From: Choristoneura fumiferana
Taxonomy: Eukaryota > Arthropoda > Insecta > Lepidoptera > Tortricidae
Length of the DNA stretch: 64,000 bases
Direction: 5' to 3'
NCBI RefSeq assembly: GCF_025370935.1
Contig: NC_133477.1
Span: forward strand, 16,194,186-16,258,185
Shown here: positions 24,595 to 35,926 of the stretch, in pieces
How the letters are laid out: every line of letters begins with the position of its first letter
Position numbering within the stretch: position 1 is the first letter of the stretch
The notes under the pieces: model-generated
What the model saw: only the letters and a program-made list of their open reading frames with translations
Databases searched by the model: none
Told to the model about the DNA's origin: nothing
Program-made: the position numbers and the translations under genes

Positions 24595-24920
24595 AGCAAA
24601 TCTCCGCCGTCAATGGCTACACGTGACTCCGTGGGAGCCACTGGTACGTTGCCGACTAAATAGTCTTTTTTTTTCTTTATGTGAAAAAAAATACACGTGT
24701 ATCTCACCGGTTCAGCCAGCCTATTCACTCTAGCTTGAAGAGCCCTAGATTCTTCTAGATTATTTATTTTAAGCTCCGTACAAAGTACAGACGTTTTCCA
24801 AGTTTGTTATTAGAGCAAGATTCCCAACATTCTATTATGACAGTCGCAGGCGGGGTCAACGGCCGAAAGGGGAGCGTCCGCAGGCCGCCGTAATCCTTCG
24901 CTAGGGTTGCCGACGTTTGG

Positions 24921-24972
24921 GAATACTTCCTGATGATGGCTTGGGTTTGAGCGCGAAACGCGTCAGTGTTAC
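24921..24972 (+). ncRNA. Hammerhead-ribozyme-like motif, left-arm copy
   Basis: The core CTGATGA (24,930-24,936) is followed by a short stem-loop (GCTT..GAGC), then GAAA (24,955-24,958) and ACGCGTC. This last part would form a 2-bp stem III around a GC loop and place a GUC cleavage site at 24,962-24,964. This compact layout is known from hammerheads in Penelope-like retroelements. Stem I pairing (AATACT with AGTGTT) needs two unpaired bases before the core, and stem II has two mismatches next to the core, so it is probably a decayed copy. Confidence 0.4.
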
Positions 24973-25545
24973 TAATAACTTATGGTGATAGCAGTCAGAG
25001 TGATTTATTTTGTGTTTATTATTAGCATAATAAATTATGTTTCATACATAGAAAATTTGTGGATGAAAAATTATAACATTTATTTACCTACTACAAAAAG
25101 ACAGTACAATCTCTAAGATTCCGTGGGTATCTCAGTTAACAAAAATGGAATCCTTATAGGATCACTTTGATGTCGATCTATCTGTCCGTCCGTCGTTTGC
25201 CCGTCCGTCCGTCCATCCGTCTGTCATGACCATTTTTCTCGGGAACGTGTGGATAATTCTCACAATAAATATGTTGATATACAGATATTTAAATACTTTA
25301 TTTTCCTTTTATGGCACGGAACCGAAAACAGAAAAATATCGATCATCTAGGCGCGCGCCACCCCTACATATGCCACTCGTAAGCGACGTAGATACATTCT
25401 AATTTATTGGCTGTCAAACGCATTCGTACTTGTTTGCGTTTGCGTTACGTTCTGCGTACACAATACTCGATGCGCGAACGCGAAACGCTAAATGAAAGGT
25501 AAAGTCTACCGTTTTTACGTTAACTCTCGCAACATGCATTTTTAT

Positions 25546-25555
25546 GTTTTTTTTT
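25546..25555. other. Palindrome centre (spacer)
   Basis: The arms meet at GCAACATGC(A)TTTTTAT on the left and ATAAAAAGCATGTTGC on the right, separated only by GTTTTTTTTT. So short a spacer means single-stranded DNA from here could snap back completely. Confidence 0.85.
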
Positions 25556-26093
25556 ATAAAAAGCATGTTGCGAGAGTTAATAAAAACGGTAGACTTTACC
25601 TTCATTTAGCGTTTCGCGTTCGCGCATCGAGTATTGTGTACGCAGAACGTAACGCAAACGCAAACATACGAATGCGTTTGACAGCCAATAAATTAGAATG
25701 TATCTACGTCGCTTACGAGTGGCATATGTAGGGGTGGCGCGCGCCTAGATGATCGATATTTTTCTGTTTTCGGTTCCGTGCCATAAAAGGAAAATAAAGT
25801 ATTTATATATGTGTATATCAAAATATTTTATTTGAGAATTATCCACACGTTCCGAGAAAAATGGTCATGACAGACGGATGGACGGACGGAGGGGTGATCC
25901 TATAAGGATTCCATTTTTTTAACTGAGATACCCACGGAATCTTAAAGATTGTACTGTCTTTTTGTAGTAGGTAAAAGGTAAATGTTAATAATTTTTCATC
26001 CACAATTTTTCTATGTATAAAACATAATTTTATTATGCTAATAATAACACAAAATAAATCACTCTGACTGCTATCACCATAAGTTATTAGTAA

Positions 26094-26145
26094 CACTGAC
26101 GCGTTTCGCGCTCAACCCAAGCCATCATCAGGAAGTATTCCCAAA
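26094..26145 (-). ncRNA. Hammerhead-ribozyme-like motif, right-arm copy
   Basis: Minus-strand mirror of 24,921-24,972: CTGATGA at 26,131-26,125, GAAAC at 26,107-26,103 and GCGTC next to it. Stem II is one base shorter in its loop. Same doubts about stem I. Confidence 0.4.
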
Positions 26146-26438
26146 CGTCGGCAACCCTAGCGAAGGATTACGGCGGCCTGCGGACGCTCCCTTTCGGCCG
26201 TTGACCCGCCTGCGACTGTCATAATAGAATGTTGGAATCTTGCTCTAATAACAAACTTGGAAAACGTCTGTACTGATCTGCCGTCTGTTCTGGCTGGCTG
26301 AACGGTGAGATACACGTGTATTTTTTTTACATAAAGAAAAAAAAGACCATTTTTTAGTCGGCAACGTACCAGTGGCTCCCACGGAGTCACGTGTAGTGTC
26401 GTGTAGCCATTGACGGCGGAGATTTGCTTACCATCAGG

Positions 26439-26567
26439 GCCCCATTTCACGAAGCTACAAGTTACCATTTACAAGCAAATCTCAAGCAAGGTATCTCTTT
26501 CAACGCATACTTTTTAAACAAAGGCTACAGCTTGTAAATTGTACTTGGAGCTTCGTGAAATAGGGCA
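26439..26567. mobile_element. Fold-back MITE, GCCCCATTTCACGAAGCT, mirror copy
   Basis: Counterpart of 24,458-24,594 in the right arm; both ends intact. Confidence 0.7.
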
Positions 26568-26844
26568 CAGGTCTACACGTGTCCTACACAAGTAAAATCG
26601 CGAAATCTTAACCTGTTATACAATATCTAAGACAGGACTATATTTTTGCAAGGCGTCTTCATTTCACGCAAATGAAAACCACGATTTTGAATTTTTTGCA
26701 GTTTTTACGAACATTTGGTGAAATCACATAATTTAGTCAACTATGGAATCTAGTGAAGGCATAGTGCATCTAAAGTAGAGCAGAGTCGTGGTCGTGAGCT
26801 TAAGCCCAGTTTCGTACTTCTGTTTTTTTTCGGAATTTACATAA

Positions 26845-27189
26845 TACAGTGTGTGGCCTAGAATCGGGGATAATATTAAAAACAGAGGCTCTATAGGTCA
26901 CTGGTAATTGGATCATCATGGCCCACTTAATAAAAATAAACTTAACGTTTGTTTTTTTTTTAACAAACTTAATCGTAAATTCAATGTACGCCATTCTAGA
27001 ACCCAACTGACGTCGCCTGTCACGCTACAAAATATCAAACATTTTGCTTTACATTGCTTTTTCGATAAACTTTGGTGTATATAAAAATTAAAAAAACGGA
27101 TTATTTTAAAAGTCGCTGAACTAATGTTGTTCAGTTTGTCGAGTACGATCTATGTTTTAATATTCGCCCGTGTACAGGCACACCCGGTA
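26845..27189. mobile_element. GTGTGGCC element, mirror copy
   Basis: Counterpart of 23,884-24,237. The TACAGTGTGTGGCC and CACCCGGTA ends are visible. Confidence 0.55.
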
Positions 27190-27387
27190 TAATATAGATC
27201 TACGACATTTTAAATTTTTCGTGAACGTTTCAGGCGAGTGAAGCTGCTGACGAGCGCTAGTATATTCTAAGTTTGAATCAATACTTTTAGTATCTCAGCA
27301 TCACATTTACGAAGCATCTCTAATTTACGATGGTCATCTATTCTTTCCTCGAAAATTCGCAAAAGTAATCACATAAGTCGCGCCAGA

Positions 27388-27510
27388 GGGGCTACTACGA
27401 AATTCGACACCGAAGTGTATCGTACCGTCACTCACTCTCGTATTGAATAATATAAGCGTAAGCGGGACGGCAAGTTACGAAGCTCGAATTTTGCAATTCG
27501 TATAGGGCCT
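27388..27510. mobile_element. CTACTACGAA MITE, mirror copy
   Basis: Counterpart of 23,580-23,705, with several single-base differences and a 6-bp indel. Confidence 0.7.
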
Positions 27511-28104
27511 GTCCCAAAACGTCGAACTTTATTTGTGGCCTCGCTTCACAATAAATCTTCTCTGTATTCAGATTTACGGCTCTATAAACATGCAATATCA
27601 TCGTTTAAGTGTTCAGAATGAGGATGTTACTATATTTTTTTAATGATAAGTTGACCCCATACGTGACTGGTATAGATTTTATGCCGCCACTAATCTTTAA
27701 TGGAAACCCTTCGGGAACTATTGGAATTTTATTTTTTTTACGTCATAATTTTACTTTCGTTTATTGGTTCAGTGGAGGTTTTATGGCGCTTTTGAAACTG
27801 GTTTTTTGTTGTTAAAGGGTTCCAAAGTTTTAGATTAGAAACTGTTCTAGAAACAGTTATAGGTGGACAAACTTAAGTACATAACTAAATTACCTTTTGT
27901 ATGTCCGTATAAACAAATTGACGTTCCAAATTCGGAAAATGACTTAAGTTCTATATCAATTCTGAACTACTTCATACAACACGTCATTTACTTAAGTTTT
28001 TCACCTATAGGTACTAGGCGGAATATGAAGATTTCAAGAGCATCTTTCATTCATTGCGCATCTATTTACTACAGGTTTTTTTTATATTTACCGACAAATG
28101 GAAC

Positions 28105-28410
28105 CTTTGACCTATGGCCTCCCAAGTACAGAATCGGGGTTCAAATCAACGTCGAACCTCTGAGTTTTCTAACTTGATGGGCGAAATTTCATTTCAAATT
28201 TACCATGAGTTTTGCGGTGAAATAAAATATCATGAGGAAACATGTGTAAACCCACGAAGTAATTCAATGGTGAGTGTGAAGTTACTAATTCGCACTAGGC
28301 CCGCCTGGGAACTACGTCCCAAGCTCTCTCATTCTAATTCTAAGAGAATTTTCTTATTCTTTCATCTGTGCCCTGCAGTGGAACGTATACAAAGGCCGTC
28401 ATGTGTGATG
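28105..28410 (+). mobile_element. SINE, mirror copy, longer than its partner
   Basis: Counterpart of 22,721-22,982. It keeps the middle segment ATCATGAGGAAACATGTG and CCACGAAGTAATTCAATGG that the left copy lacks. Confidence 0.65.
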
Positions 28411-28556
28411 TAGAAATCAAAAATCAACAGAACTCTGGATACCAGCATCCGTTACATATATATTGCATGCGTAAAAAAATATGATTTTATTTCTTTAATT
28501 TTCAGTTAAAATCGATATGAAAATTATGAGACAAGAATCGAGTTTCCGCCGCCAAT

Positions 28557-28970
28557 GAGGGCTATCGTTTTTTGTCTTTCTAGATGGCGCCACTGTTGTG
28601 TGAGGGTTTTAAGTGTGGCTTTCAAAGCGTTGTGTTATTACGGGTGTGAAATCAAAGTTTAGATTAAAATCATATTTAATACACCTTAAAACCGTACATA
28701 AAATATCGAACGTGTTGCGTTGTCCCGTTTTGTTCGGAAAAAAGAGGGAGGACAAAAGTTTCCGAAAGACAAAACCGTCTCAAAACACAGACATTCAATG
28801 CCCCGTAACGCATAATTGCCATAATTAATTTCAGGTAATGCAAATATTCTCAAAACTATTCTAATTATAAATAAACCCGCGTAGCTCACCCAAAACTATG
28901 AGATTTGACATTTCGGAGACCTCACGCTACACTAGCGCCTCTAGCGGCGAATTCATACGCGATAGCCTTA
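28557..28970. mobile_element. GAGGGCTATCG MITE, mirror copy
   Basis: Counterpart of 22,158-22,575. Confidence 0.65.
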
Positions 28971-30646
28971 TTCCCTCAAACAGCAGGAGCTTGCTTGAAG
29001 GGTGAGAAATTACTGGCCAGTTGTAAAAAAACCACCCGCCGCGCGCATTTGTTTGCATGTTGGTAGACAATAGATTATAGTCAGTTTTTTTATTTAATAT
29101 TAGAGAAGAGCCTTGAAATTGCTTTTTGAAAATTGAATGCTCTGGCATTTGTTTACATTTCGCACGACTGAACGGAGACAGTGTAATTATGCGTTTGACG
29201 AAGAGTTGTGTGTGTGTGTGTGTGTGAGATGATGTAACCGTTAACCGCTATCCTCACTACATTGTTATGTACATAATGTGTAGCGATGGCATTTGTATTT
29301 TACTAAATGTAAAGAATAAAAAAGTGCGAGAAGTTCTAAAAATTGGCACCTTATCCATTAAAGTTCAAACGAGAATAAATAAAATCTTCTAAAATTGTGT
29401 TTTGTCTATGTTTAACAAAGGCATTGTCAAAATGACAAGAAAAAAACATTTGAAGACGGTCACTGTTATTTTTAAAATTTCAATACATATTAGGTTAGGT
29501 GGGAAGTCTTCTCAAAACTGTAAAATATGGCTAGAGATCCACGTGACAGTAAATTAAGTACGTAAAATACATTTTTGCCTTTAAAAAAATGCTTTTTCAC
29601 TTCTCATGCTCGTAAAATTCGTGATTATGCTGGATCTAGGCGACATAAAATGACTTTTTATGCACTAGTGCATAAAATAAAATCTTCGTCTAAGACCAAG
29701 GTACTTAATCAACAAAGAAGTGTATATATATTTTTTCATAATTTTTAATTTATATAAAATTAAAATCAATCAAAATAAATCAATAAAACTAAAAAAATAT
29801 AATTTAATGGTAATGCATGAAAAATAAAATGTACATAGTAAGTGAACAATTGTTTCCACTGTTGCTATTTCGTTTCCTCGCCATCGAAGTGAAAAGCAGA
29901 GTGTAAAACTCGAGCATTAAACCCATTTTCCCCTCGAAGTGTCTATCCACCCTCGCCATACCGGATCGGGGCTATATGAACGTCATGGGTAAAATGGCTC
30001 GTTTTATGCTCTTGTTGTACAATCTACTATTTCTCTCGCTAATAAGGACTCGGGTGAACACCAAGCGCATTGAGTCTAGCGTAGGTAGGATATAATTTTA
30101 ACATCGTTCCTTGCTGAGTCACTGGCAATATCTAACCTAGAAATTATCCTACACCTGATTGTGTTGTGTGGGAATGCAATTACACTAGGGATGTACTTTG
30201 TTTTATTTCATACTAGGATAAATAGCATGCAATTTCTTCTACTTTTAGACGCTAATTGTAGGGTGTTAGTAACTTATTTATAGAAACGAGTCGATTATTA
30301 AGGAGATCCTAAAGATTTTGAATATTTCTTTTATCTTAATATTAGCAGTGTAGGTATACTATTAATAACAAAGAAGAAGAAAAAGGGCGTTTTTGACGTA
30401 TAACCCCTCAGTATAGCCAGGTGGGTGTATCTCGCTACAGTCGAGTTATTATCGCGCATAAATCCATAATGATTGCCCGTCTCGTGAAGATAAGTGGCTA
30501 TTACAAGTGATCGGTGTAAATGAGGTGCGTCACGACGAATTAGGCCTTGTTCGAGACCTAATGCGTTGGCAGTAATGAGAGTGCCGGGTATGCTAAAGGG
30601 CGTTGACCTTTGTACTTCCTTTGTAGGTTGAAAAGGAAATCTGAAA

Positions 30647-30828
30647 CCTACTAATACTATAAACTCGAAAGTTTGTAAGAATGGATGGATGGATTTTTGT
30701 TACTCCTTCACGCTAAAACTACTATGTGGATTTTGATGGAATTTAGAATGTAGGTAAGTGGAGATTTGGAGTAACATATAGGCTACTTTTTTATCCCGAT
30801 ATTCACTCGGGATGGGGATAAAATCTCG
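30647..30828 (+). mobile_element. Dispersed repeat TACTAATA...GAAAGTTTGT, mirror copy
   Basis: Counterpart of 20,296-20,476, in plus orientation. Confidence 0.6.
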
Positions 30829-30907
30829 AAATCTCTACCTCTAGCTTGGCTTGGCTTTGAAATGTTTGCACAGTTGTTTTTAGTGAAACGCGCGTCAATG
30901 AAAGAAA

Positions 30908-31041
30908 AGCAATTCAATGTTGTGTGTGAAGTTCCCAATCCGCACTGGGCCCCCGTGAAAACTGTTGCCCAAGCCCTCCCATTCTGAGAGGAGACATGTG
31001 CCCAGTAGTGAGACGTATATAGGCTGGGTTAATGATGATGA
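30908..31041 (+). mobile_element. SINE 3' half, mirror copy
   Basis: Counterpart of 20,085-20,218. Ends in the AATGATGATGA tail. Confidence 0.7.
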
Positions 31042-31348
31042 CTATGATGACGGACTAGGGATTCTAAAATAAAAAATAATCAATAAAAATAGATATCAAC
31101 CAATCAGAATCAAAACATTCTTTTATTTTTTTTTTTTCAAATCAATCAAAATCAGAACCTCTGTATACCTGTCGTTTCTGTACTGCTGTGTTGGTGTTCA
31201 ATAAAGAGTTATTGTATTAAATTGTATCATCCATATCACCAGGTGATATGTTCGTCCCAGGAGCAATTCTGAAGACTCCTTTTATGTGGATAAAGGGATG
31301 AAATCCATAATTGGAATGGAACCTGTAAATTGGCGTCATCTATGCAGA

Positions 31349-31428
31349 GGCAGCGTGGCCGAGTGGTCTAAGGCGCTGGTTTTAGGCACCAGTCCGAAAG
31401 GGCGTGGGTTCGAATCCCACCGCTGTCA
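31349..31428 (+). tRNA. tRNA-Leu (anticodon UAG), right-arm copy
   Basis: 80-nt tRNA gene, the mirror of 19,695-19,774 with the same sequence. Anticodon TAG at 31,383-31,385 within the loop TTTAGGC, B-box GGTTCGAATCC, discriminator A at 31,428, then TTTTT from about 31,434 as a likely polymerase III terminator. The 60-odd bases upstream match the left copy except for one T-to-A change (CATCTATGC here). Both copies look functional, so whether this is one locus or two depends on whether the palindrome is real. Confidence 0.95.
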
Positions 31429-31674
31429 AACTGTTTTTACTTTTTTTATTTTTTGTTGTTCAATATTAACACTTTTTTCTTTTTTTCAGGTACTGCAGTT
31501 TTATTCTCATGTAAACGGTCCAATCGCAAACGGTGAAGTCTTTTATGGCTTTGCAAAAGACTTAAGTACTGGGCAAAGTACTTATACCCGTAAGTTCCAC
31601 GAACAAAAATATGGCTGTTCAAGTTTAAGGCGAAGATAGAACAGCTTTTTATAAAATGCCCTTCAATTTTTATT

Positions 31675-31901
31675 AACCCCCGACGCAAAAAGAGGGGTGT
31701 TAAAAGTTTGACCGCTATGTGTGTCTGTGTGTCTGTCTGTGGCAGGCGCCGTAGCTCTCAAACGGGTGAACTGATTTGAATGCGGTTTTTTTATTTGATA
31801 GCAGGTTTTCTAGCGATAGTTCTTCTACAGATGTCTATCTGTTATTAAAATCGGTTTAGCCGTTTTTGAGATATTGAAGTGAAGTGTCAATGTCGGGGGT
31901 T
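31675..31901. mobile_element. AACCCCCGAC...GTCGGGGGTT element, complete mirror copy
   Basis: Both 10-bp inverted ends are present (31,675 and 31,892-31,901). The body has the GTGTCTGTGTGTCTGTCTGT tract and AAATCGGTTTAGCCGTT. A widespread lepidopteran short DNA element by recollection; the left-arm partner has lost one end. Confidence 0.7.
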
Positions 31902-32951
31902 TTCCAACATTTTGTTGGTTACGTTGTTGTTGTTCAAAGGTTTCTAAAAAAATCTTGAAATTGTATAAAATTGTTATACGTACGATTTATCTACTTACAA
32001 GATGAAAATGAAACAGGTAACAGGAAAATAATTAAATCATCGTCTCTTTGAAATACGTTCATTGGACTATCACGACATACAACACTTAAAAATGCGACTT
32101 CAAATTATTTTTTTATTTAATTGCATTTAATGTTTTGCATAAAGTTCTTAAAATAGGTAGTATAGAATTAAATGTAACTCAAATTTTGTAATCAATGACC
32201 ATTAATAATTTTACTGCCAAATGTCAACTATAAAATAAGCTATTTCAAAAAAATAGTTCAAAACTCCATACTACCTACATAAGGGTTCGACCACACTGAT
32301 GCTCACAATATGCTGACGCACTGTAAACGCATGTGACGTGACTCATGCCTTACTTTTTTTGAGGCATTAGTGCGCGTATATTCCAAACCGTGTTAAACCC
32401 TTTTTAGTGCACGGAGCAGAAATAAAACTAGCTTCGCCTTAAGTCAAGCGTTCGAATGCAATTTAAAATTTACGCCGTCCCGTGTGAGATGCGTATCTGA
32501 AGTGCATTTTATTTCTGCATTCATTGCGTTTTTTGAGTGGATGAATTTCAATTTGGCGGTTGAAGTCTTTGTTTCACGCCTGTTGGGTATATGAGTGTTG
32601 ATTCAGGAGGTAGCGGGTAAAATGACGTTTAATTTATACCTTAGAAGAATTCACCAGTAGAGTGGTAATATTAACCTTCTAATTCGGAGCTCATAAGTCG
32701 CGTACATCGTTCGAGTGCCAGCTTTTCGCGACAGTTTTTAATTTCATTTCATTTATACTCTTCTAGTTTTTCCTGCATTCCAAGGTTTTTTTTTTTACTT
32801 TCCTGAGATAAAAAATATTCCATATTAATCTGGCACAGCTGGCAGCACAGTCTATAGGCGAAAAGTTATCAAAATCTGTTCCGTACTTTTGAGTTTTAGC
32901 ATTACAAGAAACAAACACACAATCACATTTTCTATTGAAAATGTTAGTTTA

Positions 32952-33049
32952 GATTTAGATCAATTCTGGTTAGTATCAAACATTTAGTCAGGATTTATCT
33001 TAGAGGTAATGTGTATAATATACATTGTAGATTTAGATCAATTCTGGTT
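32952..33049. repeat. Two 20-bp direct repeats with 58 bp between
   Basis: GATTTAGATCAATTCTGGTT occurs at 32,952-32,971 and 33,030-33,049. The left arm has only one copy and lacks the 58 bp between. Confidence 0.8.
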
Positions 33050-33177
33050 TAAATAATTAGATTTTTGATTATATACCGATACTTTGATTATATACGATAC
33101 CTACCTTTATTTACACAGATGCGTCAGTGTTTCATGTGGTGTTTGTAACAGTTGGGCCTGTGTGACGTATATGTACC

Positions 33178-33281
33178 TACAGTCGAGTTGATATACTTTT
33201 GATCAAAAATATGTGAACAAGAAGACGTGTTCAGATATTTTTGATTGAATTTTTGCTCAGAATTATAAGAACTCGACTGTA
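33178..33281. mobile_element. TACAGTCGAGTT MITE, mirror copy
   Basis: Counterpart of 17,952-18,061. The loop differs (CAAGAAGACG against CTTCTAGAGTC-like), so the arms have diverged at the hairpin tip. Confidence 0.75.
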
Positions 33282-34694
33282 TATTGTTTGATATGCAAGA
33301 CACGGTGTGCAGGATCTGCATGCTACAATAATATATGTTTCGCACAGACATCACTGTGATGCACGGTTTTATTTACCATCTATTGGTTAATATCTCACTG
33401 ATCAAAAGCTACAAGGTAAAGGTATATTTAATTTATGCCGACGCCCCTGTTAGGGGTTGCGTGTTCATGCTTCTTCTCGCTTATTCTTCGGCTCTCTTTT
33501 ACTCATTCATACCTCGCAATTGACTTTGTGATGTGAATTTAAAGGGCCTTTAGTTACCAAGTGGTTTAGTGGGCGAGGAAAATAAGGATGTTTTCACACG
33601 GACCCTTGGAGGGCTTATCGGATTTGAGGTCGAATCGGATTGTTTGCAAGAGACGTGCCTTTACCAGACCCATTGGAATTACATGTGTAAGGTGGAAGAT
33701 TTTCCATTACATCACTGTGTATAAGTACACCGAATTTATATTTGATTTTATTGATTAAATCTAGCGATAAATCGATCAAAAGATAAACACGAAGCGTCGG
33801 CAGGCCTTCCGCTGGATGGACTGTCAACATGAGTAACAGTTGTGGTTAAGTCCCGCTATAGAGTTATAGTTACAAAGCCTTCAGTCAACCTAACCCTAAA
33901 CTATTATTACTTAGAAACTAGTAACATGAATAACATCAGTAATGTTACTTAACCAAAGTCCTTTCTCACGCCTTCGGTATTTAATGTTCTAAAGCAACTT
34001 TAACAGCCCCATCAAAGGCCACTATTAAAATGGGGTTTCTCTCACGGTGAAGTTTCTCAATCATCCAAACGTTTTGTATGCAAACGGCGACGGCCGTATC
34101 AGTCAGTTACAACCTAATACAAAGAATTCGTAGTGCGTGCCGCGGAGCTGAGGAAATACTCATTACATAGAGGACACACTGTCGCTGTGGATAACGAACA
34201 AAGAGCATGCCGTTTCCACCGCGAGCGGAGCGCGTATGGACGCAGTTTATCTGAGTGGGGTGTAGCTGCCACGAGAGTTGAAGTGAATGATTACCTACAC
34301 ACACAGCTACATGAAGAAGTGATTGCATAAAAGGAGACTGAATAAAATGAATGAGTGAATGTCAAAATCCCGCTGTCATTACATGACATGTTCTTGTGTG
34401 AGTGACTTCAACTCTGGTGGCTCTACCTATAAAAAAATCGGCGTTGTGCCTGTCAGTACTTCAAGCAATTTTTAAGCTACAGCATACGCTGTGTAACAGT
34501 TGAATAAACTGATTCATGTATCAGGTAGGGTGGAACCTTTTAACAACCGATTTCACAATGATTGAGTTGACAAATGTTTACATAAAGCCTATTTAGTGTT
34601 GTTTAGAGCCTTATTAATAGTCCGTTAAAGAGGAGTAATCAAATAACCACCGTTCGTTCGTCCGTTCGTTTGTTTTAACTGTCACAATTTTGAA

Positions 34695-34977
34695 GCCGTG
34701 GTGGCCTAGTGGTTTGACCTATCGCCTCTCAAGCAGAGGGTCGTGGGTTCAAACCCCGGCTCGCACCTCTGAGTTTTTCGAAATTCATGTGCGGAATTAC
34801 ATTTGAAATTTACCACGAGCTTTGCGGTGAAGGAAAACATCGTGAGGAAACCTGCACAAACCTGCGAAGAAGTTCCCAATCCGCACTGGGCCCGCGTGGG
34901 AACTATGGCCCAAGCCCTCTTGTTCTGAGAGGAGGCCTGTGCCCAGCAGTGGACGTATATAGGCTGGGATGGATGGA
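34695..34977 (+). mobile_element. SINE, best preserved copy
   Basis: Nearly complete: head GCCGTGGTGGCCTAGTGG, B-box GGTTCAAACCC (34,746-34,756), body with TTGCGGTGAAGGAAAACATC and CAATCCGCACTGGGCCCGCG, and a tail ending GGGATGGATGG. It has lost the CACACACCATTGAATTG segment present in its partner at 16,304-16,538. Confidence 0.8.
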
Positions 34978-35156
34978 ATTTTGAGGTCAAGCGCCTGCAT
35001 TTATGGTATTTATTTATATATGCATAGGAAAAATTCGTGTCTAGATTCCTGTCCAGCAGTGGTGTAGGGGTTATAGCACGCAACACGGAATGCTGAGGAC
35101 CTTTCGATATGGTTTCACGGGACACCCGTAAAAGTAACAAATTTGGAGTTGAAATA

Positions 35157-35456
35157 TTTTTTTTTTTTTTTATACGACTGGATGGCAAACGAGCAAGTGG
35201 GTCTCCTGATGGTAAGAGATCACCACCGCCCATAAACATCTGCAAACCAGGGGAATTGCAGATGCGTTGCCAACCTAGAGGCCTAAGATGGGATACCTCA
35301 ACTCTCAAGTGCCAGTAATTTCACCGGCTGTCTTACTCTCCACGCCGAAACACAACAGTGCAAGCACTGCTGCTTCACGGCAGGATTAGCGAGCAAGATG
35401 GTGGTAGCAATCCGGGCGGACCTTGCACAAGGTCCTACCACCTGCAAAATACAAAA
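35157..35456 (-). mobile_element. GCAGGTGGTAGGACC retroposon, copy B mirror
   Basis: Counterpart of 15,844-16,133. The poly(T) on the plus strand at 35,157-35,170 is its A tail. Confidence 0.7.
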
Positions 35457-35526
35457 AGACTCCAAAAAACCAATCGTATTTATATAAACCGAAAGTGTTT
35501 TTAAAAATTTAAGGTTACGATCACTA

Positions 35527-35926
35527 AAGGCTGACCAGGAATATAAAAAACCTGAGGCGAGGGCAGCACTTCTACGTTTTATATTGCAACATTCTTTACA
35601 CTTACTATGCGATACCTATCAGTCATATTGACAACGGTGTCGGTGTCGGTGATGTTATTTAAAGGAATATTTTCTAATCCCTCAGACTTTTTCTATGACA
35701 AATACTTTTATACATTGTGAATTAATTTCCTTCCAAAGCTATGGATAATCTTCGGCATTTTAACGCACAAAAACACAAAATAGCACTTTTAAATACCAAG
35801 CGCAAACAACGTTAAACTTACACAGCAATAGACAGATGACATTTGAATTTATTGTTACCAGTGCAAGAAATTAGTTCTATTGGTTTTCCTCAATATGGCG
35901 AGGTTTTTTATAATTCTGGTCAGCCT
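35527..35926. mobile_element. GGCTGACCAG element, mirror copy
   Basis: Counterpart of 15,367-15,762 with both ends intact. Confidence 0.65.

Larger units (their letters stand above)
13775..25545 (+). repeat. Left arm of a 24-kb near-palindrome
   Basis: Reading this arm forward gives the reverse complement of 25,556-37,471. Positions pair roughly as x with 51,100 minus x near the centre, drifting by about 146 by the outer end because of indels. All elements inside (SINEs, MITEs, tRNA, retroposons) recur in inverted order on the other side. In one 200-bp stretch I compared (about 20,041-20,240) there were two substitutions. Elsewhere small indels are frequent. Confidence 0.95.

Noticed and set aside
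25185..25895. GTCC-rich tandem tract near the centre as a replication origin or recombination signal
   Set aside because: It is a short degenerate tetranucleotide tract of a kind common in moth repeats; no further origin-like features.
21903..29240. CA/TG microsatellite as a CRISPR-like or regulatory array
   Set aside because: Simple dinucleotide slippage tract only; no spacers, and CRISPR arrays are not expected in an animal genome.
31286..31639. 117-codon plus open frame covering the tRNA
   Set aside because: It crosses a tRNA gene and its terminator; a mirror partner on the other arm also exists. Not a protein gene.
34706..35308. 200-codon minus open frame, the longest in the window
   Set aside because: It runs through the SINE and the GCAGGTGG retroposon in the palindrome; a chance read-through of repeats.
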